Notes: generated by a model from the sequence alone, not told the origin. DNA of 39,431 nucleotides from Mnemiopsis leidyi (GCA_000226015.1 JH156041.1:37484-76914); one strand, 5' to 3'; positions 1-12,566 are shown, numbered from the stretch's first letter. Program-made: numbers and translations.

Positions 1-667
1 TTAATTCCGATTTCTGATGTTTTTTGAATTATTGTAATGGGAGCTTTTCAAATGATTTGCGCTGTAAATTACAAAGCGTAGTTGTAAAGTAATAATACTA
101 TAATAGCAATCAAAACATAATAGAAATTAGAAACCTTTTCTTACATGTTAGTATTTCACGTATTGTTTTACGTTGAATGTTTATTTCGGATAGTAAGTTA
201 ATTTTTTATCAATTTTGCAATGCTTTCGCGGTGAGGGGTGTGCTCCTTCTAAAACTGTATCAGAGTCTCAGACAGTGCAAGATTCGAACTCGTTGTATCT
301 CAGGAGGTTTTGAGTCTCTCGATATTGTTCTTCGTCACAGGAGGACCAATGACACCCGACCAAGATAAGGTTAGGGTGATGGTTTTTAGGAACAAGGAAA
401 GTGTGATGGCCATGTGATCCCTTGATTGTGGGCCTAGGGTTCGGAATCAGATTTTGTCTTGATAAAAATATCTGGATAAATCGGCATTATTATTATCACT
501 TTATCTAAACACTCCGAAACCGTCTAAAATTCTCTCTTTTTTGAAGCTTTCTTGTGGTGAAATTGATTAAGATTAAGATTAATTAAAAAAGCAGTATTTC
601 GGCCAGCTTTGATCGTATACCCTACCTATTACCATTATAATGCAATATACTGCCTAGGGGTGGATAA

Positions 668-730
668 AGCCCAAAAAGACCCATATTTCCCTCTAGGGAC
701 CCCTCGAGGACCCCAAAATGAGCTTTTTAG
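668..730. repeat. Palindromic repeat, copy 1
   Basis: Inverted-repeat unit AAAAAGACCCATATTT ... AAAATGAGCTTTTTA, related to the copy at 1381-1440. MITE-like. Confidence 0.5.
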
Positions 731-963
731 GGATGTGCCCCCAGGGTCTGGTTTACATCTGCTGTCTTGTCTCCCAAGGTTTCTGATATCAGGTTCTAAG
801 CTGCAAAGTGAGGTTGCAGCTTACCGTTTCACGGAAGTCGGGATTTCTAGTCTTATTGGCAAGTAGTCTTCCAAGGAGTTGGACCCGCTGCAGCTTTCTG
901 CTATAACCAGGAGCAGATATAGCCATGTCTTAACCTCAGTATATATATCTTTGTGTCCGCAAT

Positions 964-1009
964 ACATTAACAGCTGATCAGTTTTTGTCACATTAACAGC
1001 TGATCAGTT
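964..1009. repeat. Direct repeat of a 20-mer containing CAGCTG and TGATCA
   Basis: ACATTAACAGCTGATCAGTT occurs exactly twice, at 964-983 and 990-1009, six bases apart. Confidence 0.85.
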
Positions 1010-1380
1010 GTCACAAGCACATCCTGGGGATGAAAAAACCTTCACCGCCACCGCAGAAGCTTAGTTCATTTTACGCCAGCTCACACCATTTATACATCAT
1101 TGATTGGTCTACGACATGACATGCGGTCCCTGTGTGAATATGACTGTCTTGTATAGCACAAAATAGTTTCCGCATTCGGTTCAGGCTCCCTCATCGAGGA
1201 CAGGGATTTCTGTGTCAAAGTTTTGTGTACTAGTTAGTTGATCCTGCTCTCTGTTTAGTGTCTGCAAATTTGACTCCACTCGGAAGCTTTTTACAAAACT
1301 TAGTGTGTCTCCTCTTGCGAAGTACCCGACTCAGGACAGTACCTATCACATTCTTTATATAGGAGGGTTGGGGCCACGTC

Positions 1381-1440
1381 CCTAAAAAGCCCATTTTTAC
1401 CTCCGCGGACCCACGAAGGGCCCTAAAATGGGCTTTTAAG
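1381..1440. repeat. Palindromic repeat, copy 2
   Basis: CTAAAAAGCCCATTTTTACC ... CCCTAAAATGGGCTTTTAAG: arms are complementary over about 16 bases. Same family as 668-730. Confidence 0.55.
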
Positions 1441-1750
1441 AGGAAGGAGAGTGTGTAGAGATGAAAGTGGAGTAACGAGACACTGGAGAGGGGAGAGGAT
1501 ATCTTCAGTAAGCACATTTTAGACAAAATGTGCTTTTGAAGGCTCGAAAGTTGTGAATTAGACGAGGAACTTGTTTATTTTTTGAATTCTTAGAACCAGT
1601 GTCCAGTAGACCAGGGGCACGGCATATTAGGGCCGGGTAAATCGTAGTTTAAAGTACTTTGATCTAAAATACAATCTTATCATTGACTCTTTGTTGTTGT
1701 GACTGTGTTGATGTACGTAAAAACTATTAATTTGAGTTTTTTGATTGTCA

Positions 1751-1878
1751 TAAGTTTTTAAAAAAGTAAAGTTTTTAAAAAAGTAAAGTTTTTAGTGCTT
1801 TCAGCGGGTCTCGAACTCATAATCGTCTGCCCTAGCACATCAGGATTTTTTCTAACCATCTACGCCAGTGAGGCATGT
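1751..1878 (-). repeat. tRNA-derived SINE with A/T tandem tail
   Basis: Minus strand: A box TGGCGTAGATGGTTA (1867-1853), then B box GAGTTCGAGACCC (1818-1806), then a tail of about 2.5 copies of a 17-base AAAACTTTACTTTTTTA unit (1794-1751). tRNA-like head plus short tandem tail is the usual SINE layout. Confidence 0.6.
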
Positions 1879-2382
1879 CTACGTAAGAATTCTTAAAGAT
1901 TACATTCATATGCGCGTCTCCTCCGCCTTTGCAAAGTTATTCTCCGCCTATGTATATTTTTTCGCGTATTTACTACTGCGCGCCGCATTTTTAGGTTGAT
2001 TTGCAGTTATACACTCATAACTTCGACCAGGAACATCTTTTTTCAATTATCGAAGTTGTGATCACCAGCTGAGAGTCTCCTCTTTCCAACAATGTATAAC
2101 ATGCCGTGCAAGCAGTTATACAGAAAAATCACAACATTGTTTATTCTGAGTGCACAGATCGCGTAGGGCATATCATGAATGTATTAATTATATCTCCCTG
2201 ACTTCTAGCCCTGCCACTCATTTGATGACCAAATGATTCACAAACCTTCGCCACAGACATTTGCATTGGAAATCAATCCAAAGCAGCAAAGGGGAACTGC
2301 AAACTGGTAAAAATACAAATGTGCTATAACAAAACATTGCACATCAGACACAACACACAATGTTGGAAAAAAGCCAAAAAGC

Positions 2383-2434
2383 TTACCGGGCGATGCGCGG
2401 CTCTCTCTACGTTTAGCCTGAGGTCCTCAGGTAA
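2383..2434. mobile_element. hAT-like micro-MITE, copy A (52 bp), TSD CAAAAAGC
   Basis: Starts TTACCGGGCGATGCGCGG and ends CCTCAGGTAA (terminal TTACC/GGTAA). Flanked by perfect 8-bp direct repeats CAAAAAGC at 2375-2382 and 2435-2442. An internal deletion relative to copy C removes the middle. Confidence 0.85.
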
Positions 2435-2496
2435 CAAAAAGCAAAAAAGGCTAACTTAAAGCCTGGCCAAAAACGCTTACCTTATCATTTATAACG

Positions 2497-2558
2497 TTAC
2501 CTGGGGACCTCAGGCTAATCGGAGGGAAACGTAGAGGGAGCCGCGCATAGCCCGGTAA
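2497..2558. mobile_element. hAT-like micro-MITE, copy B (62 bp, inverted), TSD TTATAACG
   Basis: Inverted relative to copies A and C: TTACCTGGGGACCTCAGGCT ... GCGCATAGCCCGGTAA. Perfect 8-bp target duplication TTATAACG at 2489-2496 and 2559-2566. Confidence 0.87.
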
Positions 2559-2894
2559 TTATAACGTCACCTTACCAGGTGCTTAATCGGGTATTGCCTT
2601 GCGTATGCGGCACATTTTCAATGCCAAGCCGAGCGCCAAGCGCGCAAGGGCTGCCACTTCGCGACCTAGCAGGTCAGGCAATGTCTGACAAATCGGAAAA
2701 GCAAGTACAAAGGCTGAGGTCCACAGGCAGGCTGATGATATTCGTTCTCCGTTCGGCTTTGAGCGCTGGTTAAAGCAGTACGTACGTTACATGCGCGGCG
2801 TACAGCTTAACAGCCATCGCGCTTTAACATAACCAGGCCAGGTGCTTTCGCCAGGCACGCCGCGGTGGCTGCGACGCGCGCAAAAGGGCTCTGG

Positions 2895-3299
2895 TTAGAT
2901 CAGCAACACGTACACGTGTGCTTGCTTGTTAAAATGTAAAATTGTTTTCATGTGGGGTCGCGCATGGTGATTTACCGGGCGATGCGCGGCTCTCTCTACG
3001 TTTCCCTCCGTTGCAAAGCAACAATTAGCCTGAGGTCCCCAGGTAAATGGTGATCGGACTTCAATCAGCATCTCGCGTAACTCAGAAACAACTGTATTGT
3101 CCCAGAACACAGAATTTGTGCGTATTGTGTTGACAAGATGATATATAAAGTATCGCAGTTCAGCAATTAAAACCTCGCCATGAGAACGGTGGTTAGTCAA
3201 TGCAATCAACCAACCTAGCATTTTTCTTTGAGTCTTAAAAAAGTCAGCACCCCGAATCAACATCGACTTTTTTAGATTTTTTAGAGTAGCATCCCAGCA
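2895..3299 (-). pseudogene. Unrecognised open frame interrupted by micro-MITE copy C
   Basis: An open frame running from about 3299 down (first Met at 3263) reads protein-like: MLIRGADFFKTQRKMLGW, then IAELRYFIYHL and SELREMLIEVRSP. The MITE plus one target copy add 83 bases, so the MITE shifts the frame; in the uninterrupted order the frame would end about a dozen codons after the insertion point. No start context, promoter or splice partner is evident. It could be a transposon protein relic or a lost exon. Family unknown. Confidence 0.3.
2972..3046. mobile_element. hAT-like micro-MITE, copy C (75 bp, longest), TSD ATGGTGAT
   Basis: TTACCGGGCGATGCGCGGCT ... GAGGTCCCCAGGTAA. Perfect 8-bp target duplication ATGGTGAT at 2964-2971 and 3047-3054. 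Contains a central TTGCAAAGCAACA missing from the other copies. It interrupts a minus-strand open frame. Confidence 0.88.
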
Positions 3300-3595
3300 G
3301 GAAAGTATGTGTCAGGGGTTATCTGGGTCTGCCAAGAGGTTGGCCATTGCATAGGGTTTTGAGTCTCTGTCCAAAGTTTCAAATCTTGAGAAAGGGGTTA
3401 GCTATTGTTTGGGCATGCTTATGCGGCTCTCAGCCAATGTTTAGAGCAACTTTCTTATAAAATGCCTTAACTGTCAAGGTACCAGCTGTTGAATATTTCT
3501 TTACTCTGATATTCAACCTCATTCCCAGGTTCTCCCCTATGGTCTTTTTAAAAGATTGTTGAGTTTGTCTAAATATGTTATCCTTATATTGCATA

Positions 3596-3685
3596 CAGTA
3601 AAACCTCTATTTAATACAGTAAACCTCTATTTGATACAGTAAAACCTCTTTTTAAATAGAAGTACAGTATATAGAGGTTTTTCTG
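3596..3685. mobile_element. mariner/pogo-like MITE, TA-flanked, 90 bp
   Basis: Terminal inverted repeats CAGTAAAACCTCTAT... and ...ATAGAGGTTTTTCTG, flanked by TA on both sides (3594-3595, 3686-3687). The left terminus appears three times in tandem. CAGT-starting termini at TA sites are typical of Tc1/mariner and pogo/Tigger elements. Confidence 0.7.
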
Positions 3686-4834
3686 TATCGATAAATATCA
3701 GGGGAAAGGGAGAATGCCCGGTAATTCGAGGGACAAGGTTAATAGAGACATGGTAAATGTAAGTTTTATTGTACTTATGTCAAATTTAGTGACCTCCCTA
3801 GAGCTCCTATGTAGTTGGATCCATTCTCCATTCCAGCAAAAAAAGTTTAGGCAGGAGTATTTGGCACTAGTGGCTTGTCAGGAATCTGTTGAAGCAATGA
3901 TAACAGCAGTCTTTTAAAGGAATTAAACTCTTTGATTTAGTGAAGCAATGCAGGAAAACAGTTCCATAGATGTGGCCCACTCACAGCAACAGAGTTATCA
4001 TAGAGGCTTTGGTGGTATGTAGTGGCACCACCTCACAGTCGAATCAAACTAGCCCCGGCCCTATACCTGCCCAATAAATTTACATATAAACCCGCATGGC
4101 TCTCAAAAAGTAATTTCCAGCGAGAGATACCCCTCTAGCAACTAGCTGCCTGAATCGATGTAACCACTGTTAAACAGCTTTTAGTCACCATTCAGCCTAA
4201 AAAATTTGATGCCATTATGAACCTGATTTCCGTCTTGTAAAAATGATATGGCCAACGTTTTGGTGTTCACAAAAGCGAACAGCAAGTGAACCCGCGTACC
4301 CCGCTAGTCTCCATCAAGTTCCTTGCAGAGAGGTATCGACTTGCAGTGCCACTGTAATATCCATTTCAAATGTTATATAATGTTCACGTATATTTATTAA
4401 TTTGTTGAATGTATAAATGGTACTAAATAATCATTTTCTTGTTTGATTGACAGTGGAAGAACATCTGCTTTAAAGCCAGTGCAAGGCCTCAAGACTAACT
4501 GTATGTCTAACTCGTTGCTGACAGCTTTATTCAGGATTTTCGACATATGAAGAGGATGTATCCATCCCTCCTGCGATGGAGAGACATAATCAATAGTTTT
4601 TTAGTGTAATAGATGTCAGAATTCTCGGGAAGGAGTCAGAAATTTTTACCATCATGTTTCAGGGATTGACTAGTGAGAAGCCAAGTATGACCAATTAATT
4701 TGGAGAAACACTGTCACGTGATATTATCAATTTCTAACTCCTCCCTAAGAATTCTGATGTCTGCTACTTGTCTTACCAAAGAAGCAATTTCATTCTTAGG
4801 TCTAGAAAAGGAGAAGAAAAGAATCTTATTAAAT

Positions 4835-7800
4835 ATGGCCAACTTCAATTTTAAACTAGACATGTGGCAACTCCGTAACATTGGGGATAAAGTGTAAGTG
4901 AACTTTAGTTTTAACTTTTACCTTACTATAAGTGCTAAAAACAATTTTGTAGTTTGGTTGCTTGATGGTTTTGGTGAATGTAAATATTAACTAAAAATGT
5001 TTCAGTACTAATGTGGTGATGAACTATACAGATGCGGAAACCAAGGCAAGTAATATGACTGTGTTTGATATTTTGTGTGGACATGCTACACTGCTAGGGC
5101 ATAGGTTTGATTAGTTAGAGTAGTGTCACCGCAATTGGTCAAAATAATCCGACTTCGGATCTGTCATGTGGTTTATTACTAAGTAGTTATTGTCAACTAT
5201 TATCATGATTATAACTATTTTATCATTGTATAAGAAAGGTTTAAATCTTAAGTTTTTGATTGATTAACATTTATTCTCCCTTTTATAATATGATACAAAT
5301 TGACCAGGTTAGAGAAGCATCTAATGATGATCCCTGGGGACCATCGGGCACCCTTATGCAGGAGATTGCTCGACTAACATATCAGTACACTACCTATGAT
5401 GAAGTTATGGCCATGCTGTGGAAAAGAATGTTTGAAAACAAGAAGAATTGGAGGAGAATTTACAAGGTACCAAGCTACACTTAAACTTCATACCAAATGC
5501 TATTCTGATAAAATCAAATTGTAAAAAGAAAGCATTGTTAATGAGCTTTTTAATGTTGCCATTGACTTTGGACATGATGGAACATACCATTGGAATATGA
5601 ATAGGCCTTCATGAAAGTTAAATTCCAGTAAAAGTTTTTTAAAGAATGTTTCATTTCTTGTTCTTATATGAAAACTTCGTAACCATACAGTAATATCGGC
5701 TGCTACTAGTAGCAATATATATATATGTATATTTAGTGAAGACTTGCTACAGAGGCTTATTACTCACAAACTATAACCGTATTAACAGTGTCTGCTGCTG
5801 CTTGCTTATCTGGTACGTAATGGAAGCGAGAGAGCAGTTGAGAATGCCAGGGATCACCTCTTTGACTTGGGATCCCTAGAGAACTACACTTTTACGGACG
5901 AGAATGGGAAAGACCAGGGAATAAACGGTAAAAATCAATTGCCTTAAATGAGTTTCATGTAATCTGGTGAGATACTTGAACAATGAATTGTTCAACTGTC
6001 AATGTACTGGGGAAGGAGAGGTGTGTTTGGAAGAGTTTCGTTCTTCCTTACAAGTAAAAAATTTCATTACCAAGCTAGTCCACAATGCAAAGTACTTCCC
6101 CACAGTTCGACAGAGGGTGACAGAGTTGATCCAGTTCCTCCAAGACGACAAAGCTATCAGAGACGAGCGTAAGAAGGCCAGGAAGAACAGGGACAAATAC
6201 ACGGGAGTTTCCAGTGATGAGTTCTCGGGCTCTGGTTTCGGGCCCAGCAAAGGTAGGTGTTGGAAGTGAGAGACCTGTCTTCAAATATTGCACCGTGAGT
6301 CGGTGAACCTCATACTTCCTAAGTCGATGTTTTGCGGTTTAATCATTGGTTTCTACTCAGATTATACGAGATTGCTGTAGCACACAAATCTTGTGTTCAT
6401 TTACTGAGACCAGATGTCAACTTATCTTGTATTTGAAAACTATAATTGTGTTAAAATGTTAATAAGATCACCGAAGTTGTCCTCATGCAATCTCTTTCGA
6501 TTAAATGACTTTTGTATTTTGTAACGTTGTACACAATCACGTTGTGTTGTGGTATTACCCAAAATTACGCCCCTGTCACACCAGCAAGGAACACAGGTTC
6601 GGACTACGGATTCCAAGAATCGAACCTCGACAAACTCCGTACGTAAGAGCATGCTACGAATGTAGTGATCTACATATCCGCTTACAAAACAAATCATGGC
6701 GAGAGAGGGAGAGGGAAACACCCACCTTATCTACCATGTGTTTTGTTCCCGCACAATTCCTCGACTGATCATCAATCTCGTGATATGCCATACATGTTTT
6801 GTAGCTCGTAAATCGTGATTAGTCGCTTCTAGTTCGTTCAAAGTTGTAAAGTTCGTAAAATAGATCAATAAAAAATCGAATTCTATCTCAGTGAGATTTT
6901 GATCACTGCTTTGTAATTATGTCAATCGTTTGTGTGCACGTCAATGTTTTGGAAGACTCCTACTCAAGCATGTTTTGTACACGGTAATATGTTAACAACG
7001 GGTATGAAAATAATATTTTCGTTGTGTTGAAACTTGTAGTTCTATGTGTAGTTCTATTCGATGATGCCCCAAGCAAGATCTACATGTTAAGAGTGGCGTA
7101 ACAATACCTTTACTTCTCTTCCTCATTTTGCAGTGTATCTAACACTTCCGTTCCAGGAGAACCTGGTAAAACACCAAACATGTGAAATGTACATATTTAT
7201 TTGAGGAGGTGTGCTATGGTAGTGATATCTTTGTTGTGGCTCTCAATTTTAACGATCCGGAATATTTCATTTACATTATATGATATTGAAAATCAAGATA
7301 GACTATCACATGTTTGTTGCGCCACTCAAGGGTATAGGATAAAGGTATGCTGATTGCTGTTGTGATATGCTTTGTCTCGTATTGATAATCAATCAAGTTA
7401 TCGAAGATACCATAGGTTCCAGTGCTGGCCCGAGTGCCTGATAAATAACCCAAATTAAGCCGCTCGATCATGAAGGGGAAGCATATTTTTTGCTGGTGCG
7501 ATTTTTCTCAAAAAGAGGAGCACTGTTTTGTTGGCGGGTGGAAAGGTGCTGGGCTGGCAATATCCAAAAGCATTATTTAGAAATCAGATTCATGTAGGTC
7601 AATTTACGGCCAACTTCAAAAACTATGCTTATCTGAATTTCCTCTAAAATGTTAGATTATTTAAGATCCACTATATGTCCAAATTCCACACGTTCGAATT
7701 CCACATGTCAAAATTCCACGATTTAGCGATGAAATACTTGCATGCCAATCATGCAATGCGAACTGTAAACTAAATGACAAAAATTGGTGGTTGTAAAAGT

Positions 7801-10800
7801 GCTGTCGACTCTGTTTTACGGTTTACTTTGTTCTTCAGGTTCGTTCAGTAGTGGTATTTTTGACAAGGCTAAATCAAAGTGGGACGACGAACCAAGAGAG
7901 GACGACTTTAAGATTAAAGATGATTTAAGCTCTTGGAAACCCAAGTAAGATGCTCGACAAAACAAACTGATTGGTTATTCCCGAACGCTGATTTGTTTTA
8001 AATTACGGGAACCCATTTCATTTTCATAATATTTCTTCACATGTGCTAGCGTTTAAGTGTTCTGTATGTCATAACATCTGCATGATATTGATATGACCAA
8101 ATGAAATGTAACAATTTTGGTGGCCCATCGATCATTTAGCGATTTCTATGAGCCGAGAATACATCCTTTTTTGAAAGTCAGCGTATTGTTGCATGATGTA
8201 TGAACCCCATGCCCTGGAGGGAGACAGTTAACTTTAAAGTGATTATGACTGGGTGTTATTTGATACTTTGTACAACTCCTTGTTTAAGGCTGGTACACAT
8301 ATGATATACATCATGGGTTATTCGACCCCCTTGAGTTTAGAATTTTTGAGAAAGATGGGAGGAGGTTAATTATCGTGTATTTTATACAATTTCATGTACT
8401 TAAATTAAATATATTTGTATTTGACAAACTTACACGATAGCATTTAGAGTTATGGGTTAGCATTTGTAAGACTTTGAAATTCCATGTTTTTATGGAATCC
8501 GTAGTTTCCACCTCCTATGTCATGTTATCATCTAAACTCACAACATATATTTCAAATTCCTTACTTTCAGAACTGATAACTGGGGTTCTGGACTGAGAAA
8601 ACCGTACAAAGACGAAGATGAGGAAGAAAGGTGGGTAATCAAGACGTGTATTTGTTTAATTGACCTGGCTAATGTTTGAGACACTACCAGACTACACACT
8701 TGCTGAACTCATAAACCGCTTATCGTGCCCACTAGTCATTTGTCTGTACCTAGAACATTTATTGGTGAACTTGGTTTGTATACAATATCTAGAGCTTTCT
8801 ATACGAGCATAGTGTGTGTTAAGCTCAGTGGTAGTCTAATAGTGGTGTTTGGAATTTACACGTTGTACACTGTGCACACTGTGCACACTATCATTAACAG
8901 ATACGTACATAGGATATGTATACTATACACATCACTACAAAACAGACAGCTATTTTGACCATTTTATATGTACTCATGCGCTCTAAATACCAGATGAGTA
9001 AATACCCCGTGTACACCAATGTACACAGTGTACACTGTACACAGTACCAATACATGATCAAGTACATTCCAGTACATTCCAGTACATTCCAGTAACTCTG
9101 CAACTTGCAGCACTCTACCTACAATATTGCATGTCAAGGGCGCGAGTGCCCTGACTCATCTAGATATTGTCTAGTGTGGACACTCTGCAGATCCAATGTC
9201 AGGGTTGTAATCACATTCCTGAAGTGCCCAGTAAATATCCGCTGTATAATGATATTTGTGTATGATGGCTGTATTTTGAGAAGCATAACGATACTGCGTG
9301 TTAAATCGCTTGGCAGGAAGCTTAGACACAACATCAGTTAGCTGACATGAAGTTTGTACATAATAATTGTGGTGTGTAATGCTCCGTGTCATGAGTTTAA
9401 TTAGATCAGGGGGGATGTAGGCGAATGTCCTGATAACATTACAATTTGTTTACATTCTAGAATAATCCGGGTACATTCTTACTAGAATAGAATGTGTCTT
9501 AACTGTAATGGGTCATTAAGAAAATATTTTCATCCCACAGAGTTGCGTTGCACTTCCTTCTGATGTAGTGCTAACCGTTACAGTTGCAACAGACTCAAAT
9601 AACTTAACACTCGACATATATACGCACTATACTCAATTATGCTAAATTAACACTCATGTATGCAAAATCTAGTGTATACTCAATTACGCTAAATTAACAC
9701 TCAAATTGTATGCAAAGTCCAATGTATTTTTATAGCGTATCCCTAAGATTGCTTCACTTAAATTGTTGCTCAGCTAACGTATCGCTGCAAATGCTACTTG
9801 ACAGTATGTCGGTTTGCTACATGCCGCGCTACTATAGCACTTATTCCCATTACAGTAAAGAAGAAAAAGGATTTGATGCTGTGAAAGAAGAAGCCGAAGA
9901 TTCAGATGATTTCAACTTTATTCGCTCCAAGAGCAGTGCAGAAGACACGCCCAAGAAGAAGGCTGAGCCGAGTAAACTTCTTGGGCTAGGAGCTGCTGCT
10001 AACTTTGCTCAGTAAGCTTATGTGTCCAATAGTGTCCAAATAACTGAAATAAGTTGTAGATTAACCGTGTATGGTACTTGTAACCAGCATATCCTGTCGA
10101 TTGTTAAGCGAAACTTAAGGTACAGGAAACAAAATTACTATCAATGCTTACTTTATCTCTAGCTGCTGAGTGCTGCAGTTGCTAGAAACAAACTGTACCT
10201 TACTAAATTAATTTTGCCATTATTCAAAAATCATGATTTAGAATTCAAATAAAAATTCCTTCATCACCCTTTTGCATAGACTAAAGCAATTCCTTTAATC
10301 ATCAGGTCAGGTGAAAGACAAGCTACTGCGGCTGCCGCCCCCGCGCAAAAACCATTCGATCCTTTCAAAGAAAACGCAAAAGCGGAAGAAACTGCAGATT
10401 TGTTTGACTTTGGGAATGACCCAGCCCCTGCCTCTTCCCAATCTGGTTTGTACTCCCTGGATCGTGTGCATAAATGTGTACACCGTGTACCATGTTTGCT
10501 TTTCTGCTGATTGCTATCACCGTACAAGAATTCATTCCTTGCTAATTTTCAGCTGCTGCTTCAGATCCTTTCTTCGGAACAGATTCCTCCAATAATAATG
10601 ATGGTGAGGGTTTCAAGTTTGTTTATTGACTCACCCTAACGTTTACCAATATGTAACCCTTATCTGACACGTGTTCGCCTGTAATCTTTCTTCAAGAGGA
10701 ACGTCTGCAACTTTGTAATTTAGTTGTATTTTATGTAACGCGCGAAAAAGTTAGATTGCTGCAAACTTCAGCGCTGGCAACTGTCACTAAATCGCGCGCA

Positions 10801-12566
10801 TTATGCGTGCGCGCAAATTATTCAGTTATTTCTTGATCTAATTTGATACACTTATGTACCACTTGTGTACGTTTGTCGAATAAGAGCATGCCTTTACGGC
10901 TTATTTAGTAGTTTACCATGTTAACTGAAGCATTCAATCGATATTGTTTAGTTTTTAATCATCACCTCTACTTAACTGATATCCTAAATTAATCATTTAT
11001 GCTTGCTGCCTTGTGCAACGCTGCCCTGTTCATTTGTATTCTCTTGGGATTAACATAGAAGGAAATGCCTATTTGTTACATTCTGTTGCACATCAGCGAA
11101 TAAAGCTGTTTGTGTATTGATACGACATATAGTTATCGATTAATCGCACATATCAAACAGGTTTTGCTGACTTTGCTTCATTCCAATCGGCTCCAGCGAA
11201 AGAAGAAGCGCCAGCAGCAAATGGACTCGAAGCGGATCTTTTTGGACTTAGTCTGGTTGGTACTTATGTCCGTTCAGTGAGTGTGTGCTAAGAGTATGAG
11301 ACAGAAACTAATAAGATAATTCTTGTACGGATTGTAAATAGTTAACCCGAGGAACCTAAATTGTTAATTGGTTTTCCTAATTAACAAATTAACAAAATCC
11401 ACAGGGTGGTCCTGCGCCTGCAGCAGCAGCTCCAGTTCCTGCCGCATCGACAGACCTATTTGGGTTAACGCCAGCTCCACAGCCACAAGCCACACCTGCT
11501 CAACCAGCTGACCCCTTTGCTGCCTTCTCTTCTATGTCGGCTTCCCAACCAGCTGCCCAACCTAACTTGTTGGACGACTTTGGTGGTTTTGGATCTCCTA
11601 GCAATCCTGCTCATGCCCAGACCAACCAACCTGGCCCGCCTATGATGAATCTCATGCCTCAGAATAACCAACCACTCATATCCCAAAGTCAGCCAATAAT
11701 GTCTACCAGTACCAATCAACAGTTCTCTATGCAGAGTCAGCAGCAGAACCCTATGATGTACCCTAATCAAGGAATGATGATGGCTTCACAAAGCCAAGGA
11801 ATGATGCCACAGCCAGCACAAGGTCGTCCTCCTCAGTCGAAGCCAGTTCAGTCAAAGCCAGAAGTACAGTCGAAGGTACTACACTTTTTCAAACGTTTAG
11901 ATGATCTGCATTTAATTAGTCTCTACTTGAGACTCTCTAGTCTTCCGACTATATTAGCTACACAAATCTTAATTATTCGTTTATCGATATTGTGCTAGTT
12001 AGAAATAATTCTGTTCTGAGTTAATCTGCCTTGTTTCAGTCCGGTTTGTGGAATGTAAGTGGGTTGGATATATCGCTAGATAATTTAACGGGTACAGGGC
12101 CGAAGCAAAATCGTGGTGTCCCCATGTCGCAGATGATGGTAAGTTAAAAAATAATTTAAATAAATAGCAGGTAGATTTTTATCTTAATCTAGACGTGATA
12201 TAACGAAACATTAATAGAACATCGACTTTGTCAAATAATCTACATAATTATTGCCACCAACAGCGGCGTATAAAGTTTGTAAAATTCAATCCCCTGCAGC
12301 CAGTACCACAGTATTCCCAGTACGGTGGAATGCCACATGGAGGTGGTCCTATGAACTTCCCCCAAGGCGGAATGCAGATGGGTGGTATGCCTAACATGAT
12401 GCCCATGCAGCAACAGCAGGGTATGCAAAACTTCGGACAATTTAATCAGATGCCTCAGCAGCAGCAGCAGAATTTCTTCCCTATGGGCGGCAATGCAGGG
12501 TTTAACCAGCCTGCGGGCGGTTTTAATAATCAGCAAGGGTTTCAGCAGCTCGGAAAATTGAGCTGA
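4835..12566 (+). CDS. CLINT1: Clathrin interactor 1 (epsinR/enthoprotin), complete, 14 coding exons, 662 aa
   Basis: ENTH-domain clathrin adaptor. The family works in vesicle traffic between trans-Golgi and endosomes and binds clathrin, AP-1/GGA ears and phosphoinositides. Coding exons: 4835-4893, 5006-5045, 5308-5466, 5789-5927, 6106-6252, 7839-7944, 8571-8630, 9856-10011, 10306-10445, 10553-10603, 11161-11255, 11405-11875, 12040-12138, 12300-12566. All phases join and give 1989 nt. Residues about 8-150 are the ENTH domain, with hallmark strings NDDPWGPSG, NKKNWRRIYK, AYLVRNGSER and GKDQGIN in family order, followed by the basic RKKARKNRDKY. The tail is disordered with short adaptor-binding motifs: FDPF, DPFFG, FADFASF (gamma-ear type), DLFG twice and LDISLDNL. 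The C-terminus is rich in Met, Gln and Gly. Vertebrate CLINT1 is slightly shorter (about 625 aa). The start was chosen because its codon lies just before the conserved helix; no better upstream Met is seen. Intron 2 is GC-AG. Confidence 0.95.
5046..5307 (+). other. GC-AG intron (CLINT1 intron 2)
   Basis: The exon end reads AAG followed by GCAAGT, the usual strong consensus of non-canonical GC donors; the acceptor is ...GACCAG. Using the nearby GT four bases downstream would create a TAG stop at the junction, so the GC donor is required to join TDAETK to VREASNDD, which is the conserved ENTH sequence. Confidence 0.85.
9061..9090. repeat. Three perfect copies of AGTACATTCC
   Basis: In CLINT1 intron 7, following a TGTACAC/GTGTACA-rich stretch (8866-9045). 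Confidence 0.85.
9628..9722. repeat. Direct duplication of a ~46-bp unit
   Basis: TATACTCAATTA(T/C)GCTAAATTAACACTC recurs with a similar following stretch TATGCAAA; in CLINT1 intron 7. Confidence 0.75.

Larger units (their letters stand above)
1..4834. other. Intergenic region rich in small mobile elements, upstream of CLINT1
   Basis: No convincing host gene. It contains the MITEs, tRNA-like repeats and tandem repeats listed separately, a GC-rich block at about 2570-2890 of unknown origin, and one interrupted minus-strand frame at about 2895-3300. CLINT1 5' UTR exon(s) should lie near its right edge. Confidence 0.6.

Noticed and set aside
272..300. tRNA B-box match GAGTTCGAATCTT on the minus strand
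   Set aside because: No A box at the expected distance and no stem structure.
1230..1526. 98-codon minus-strand frame
   Set aside because: Runs through a palindromic repeat (1381-1440) and has no protein-like pattern outside it.
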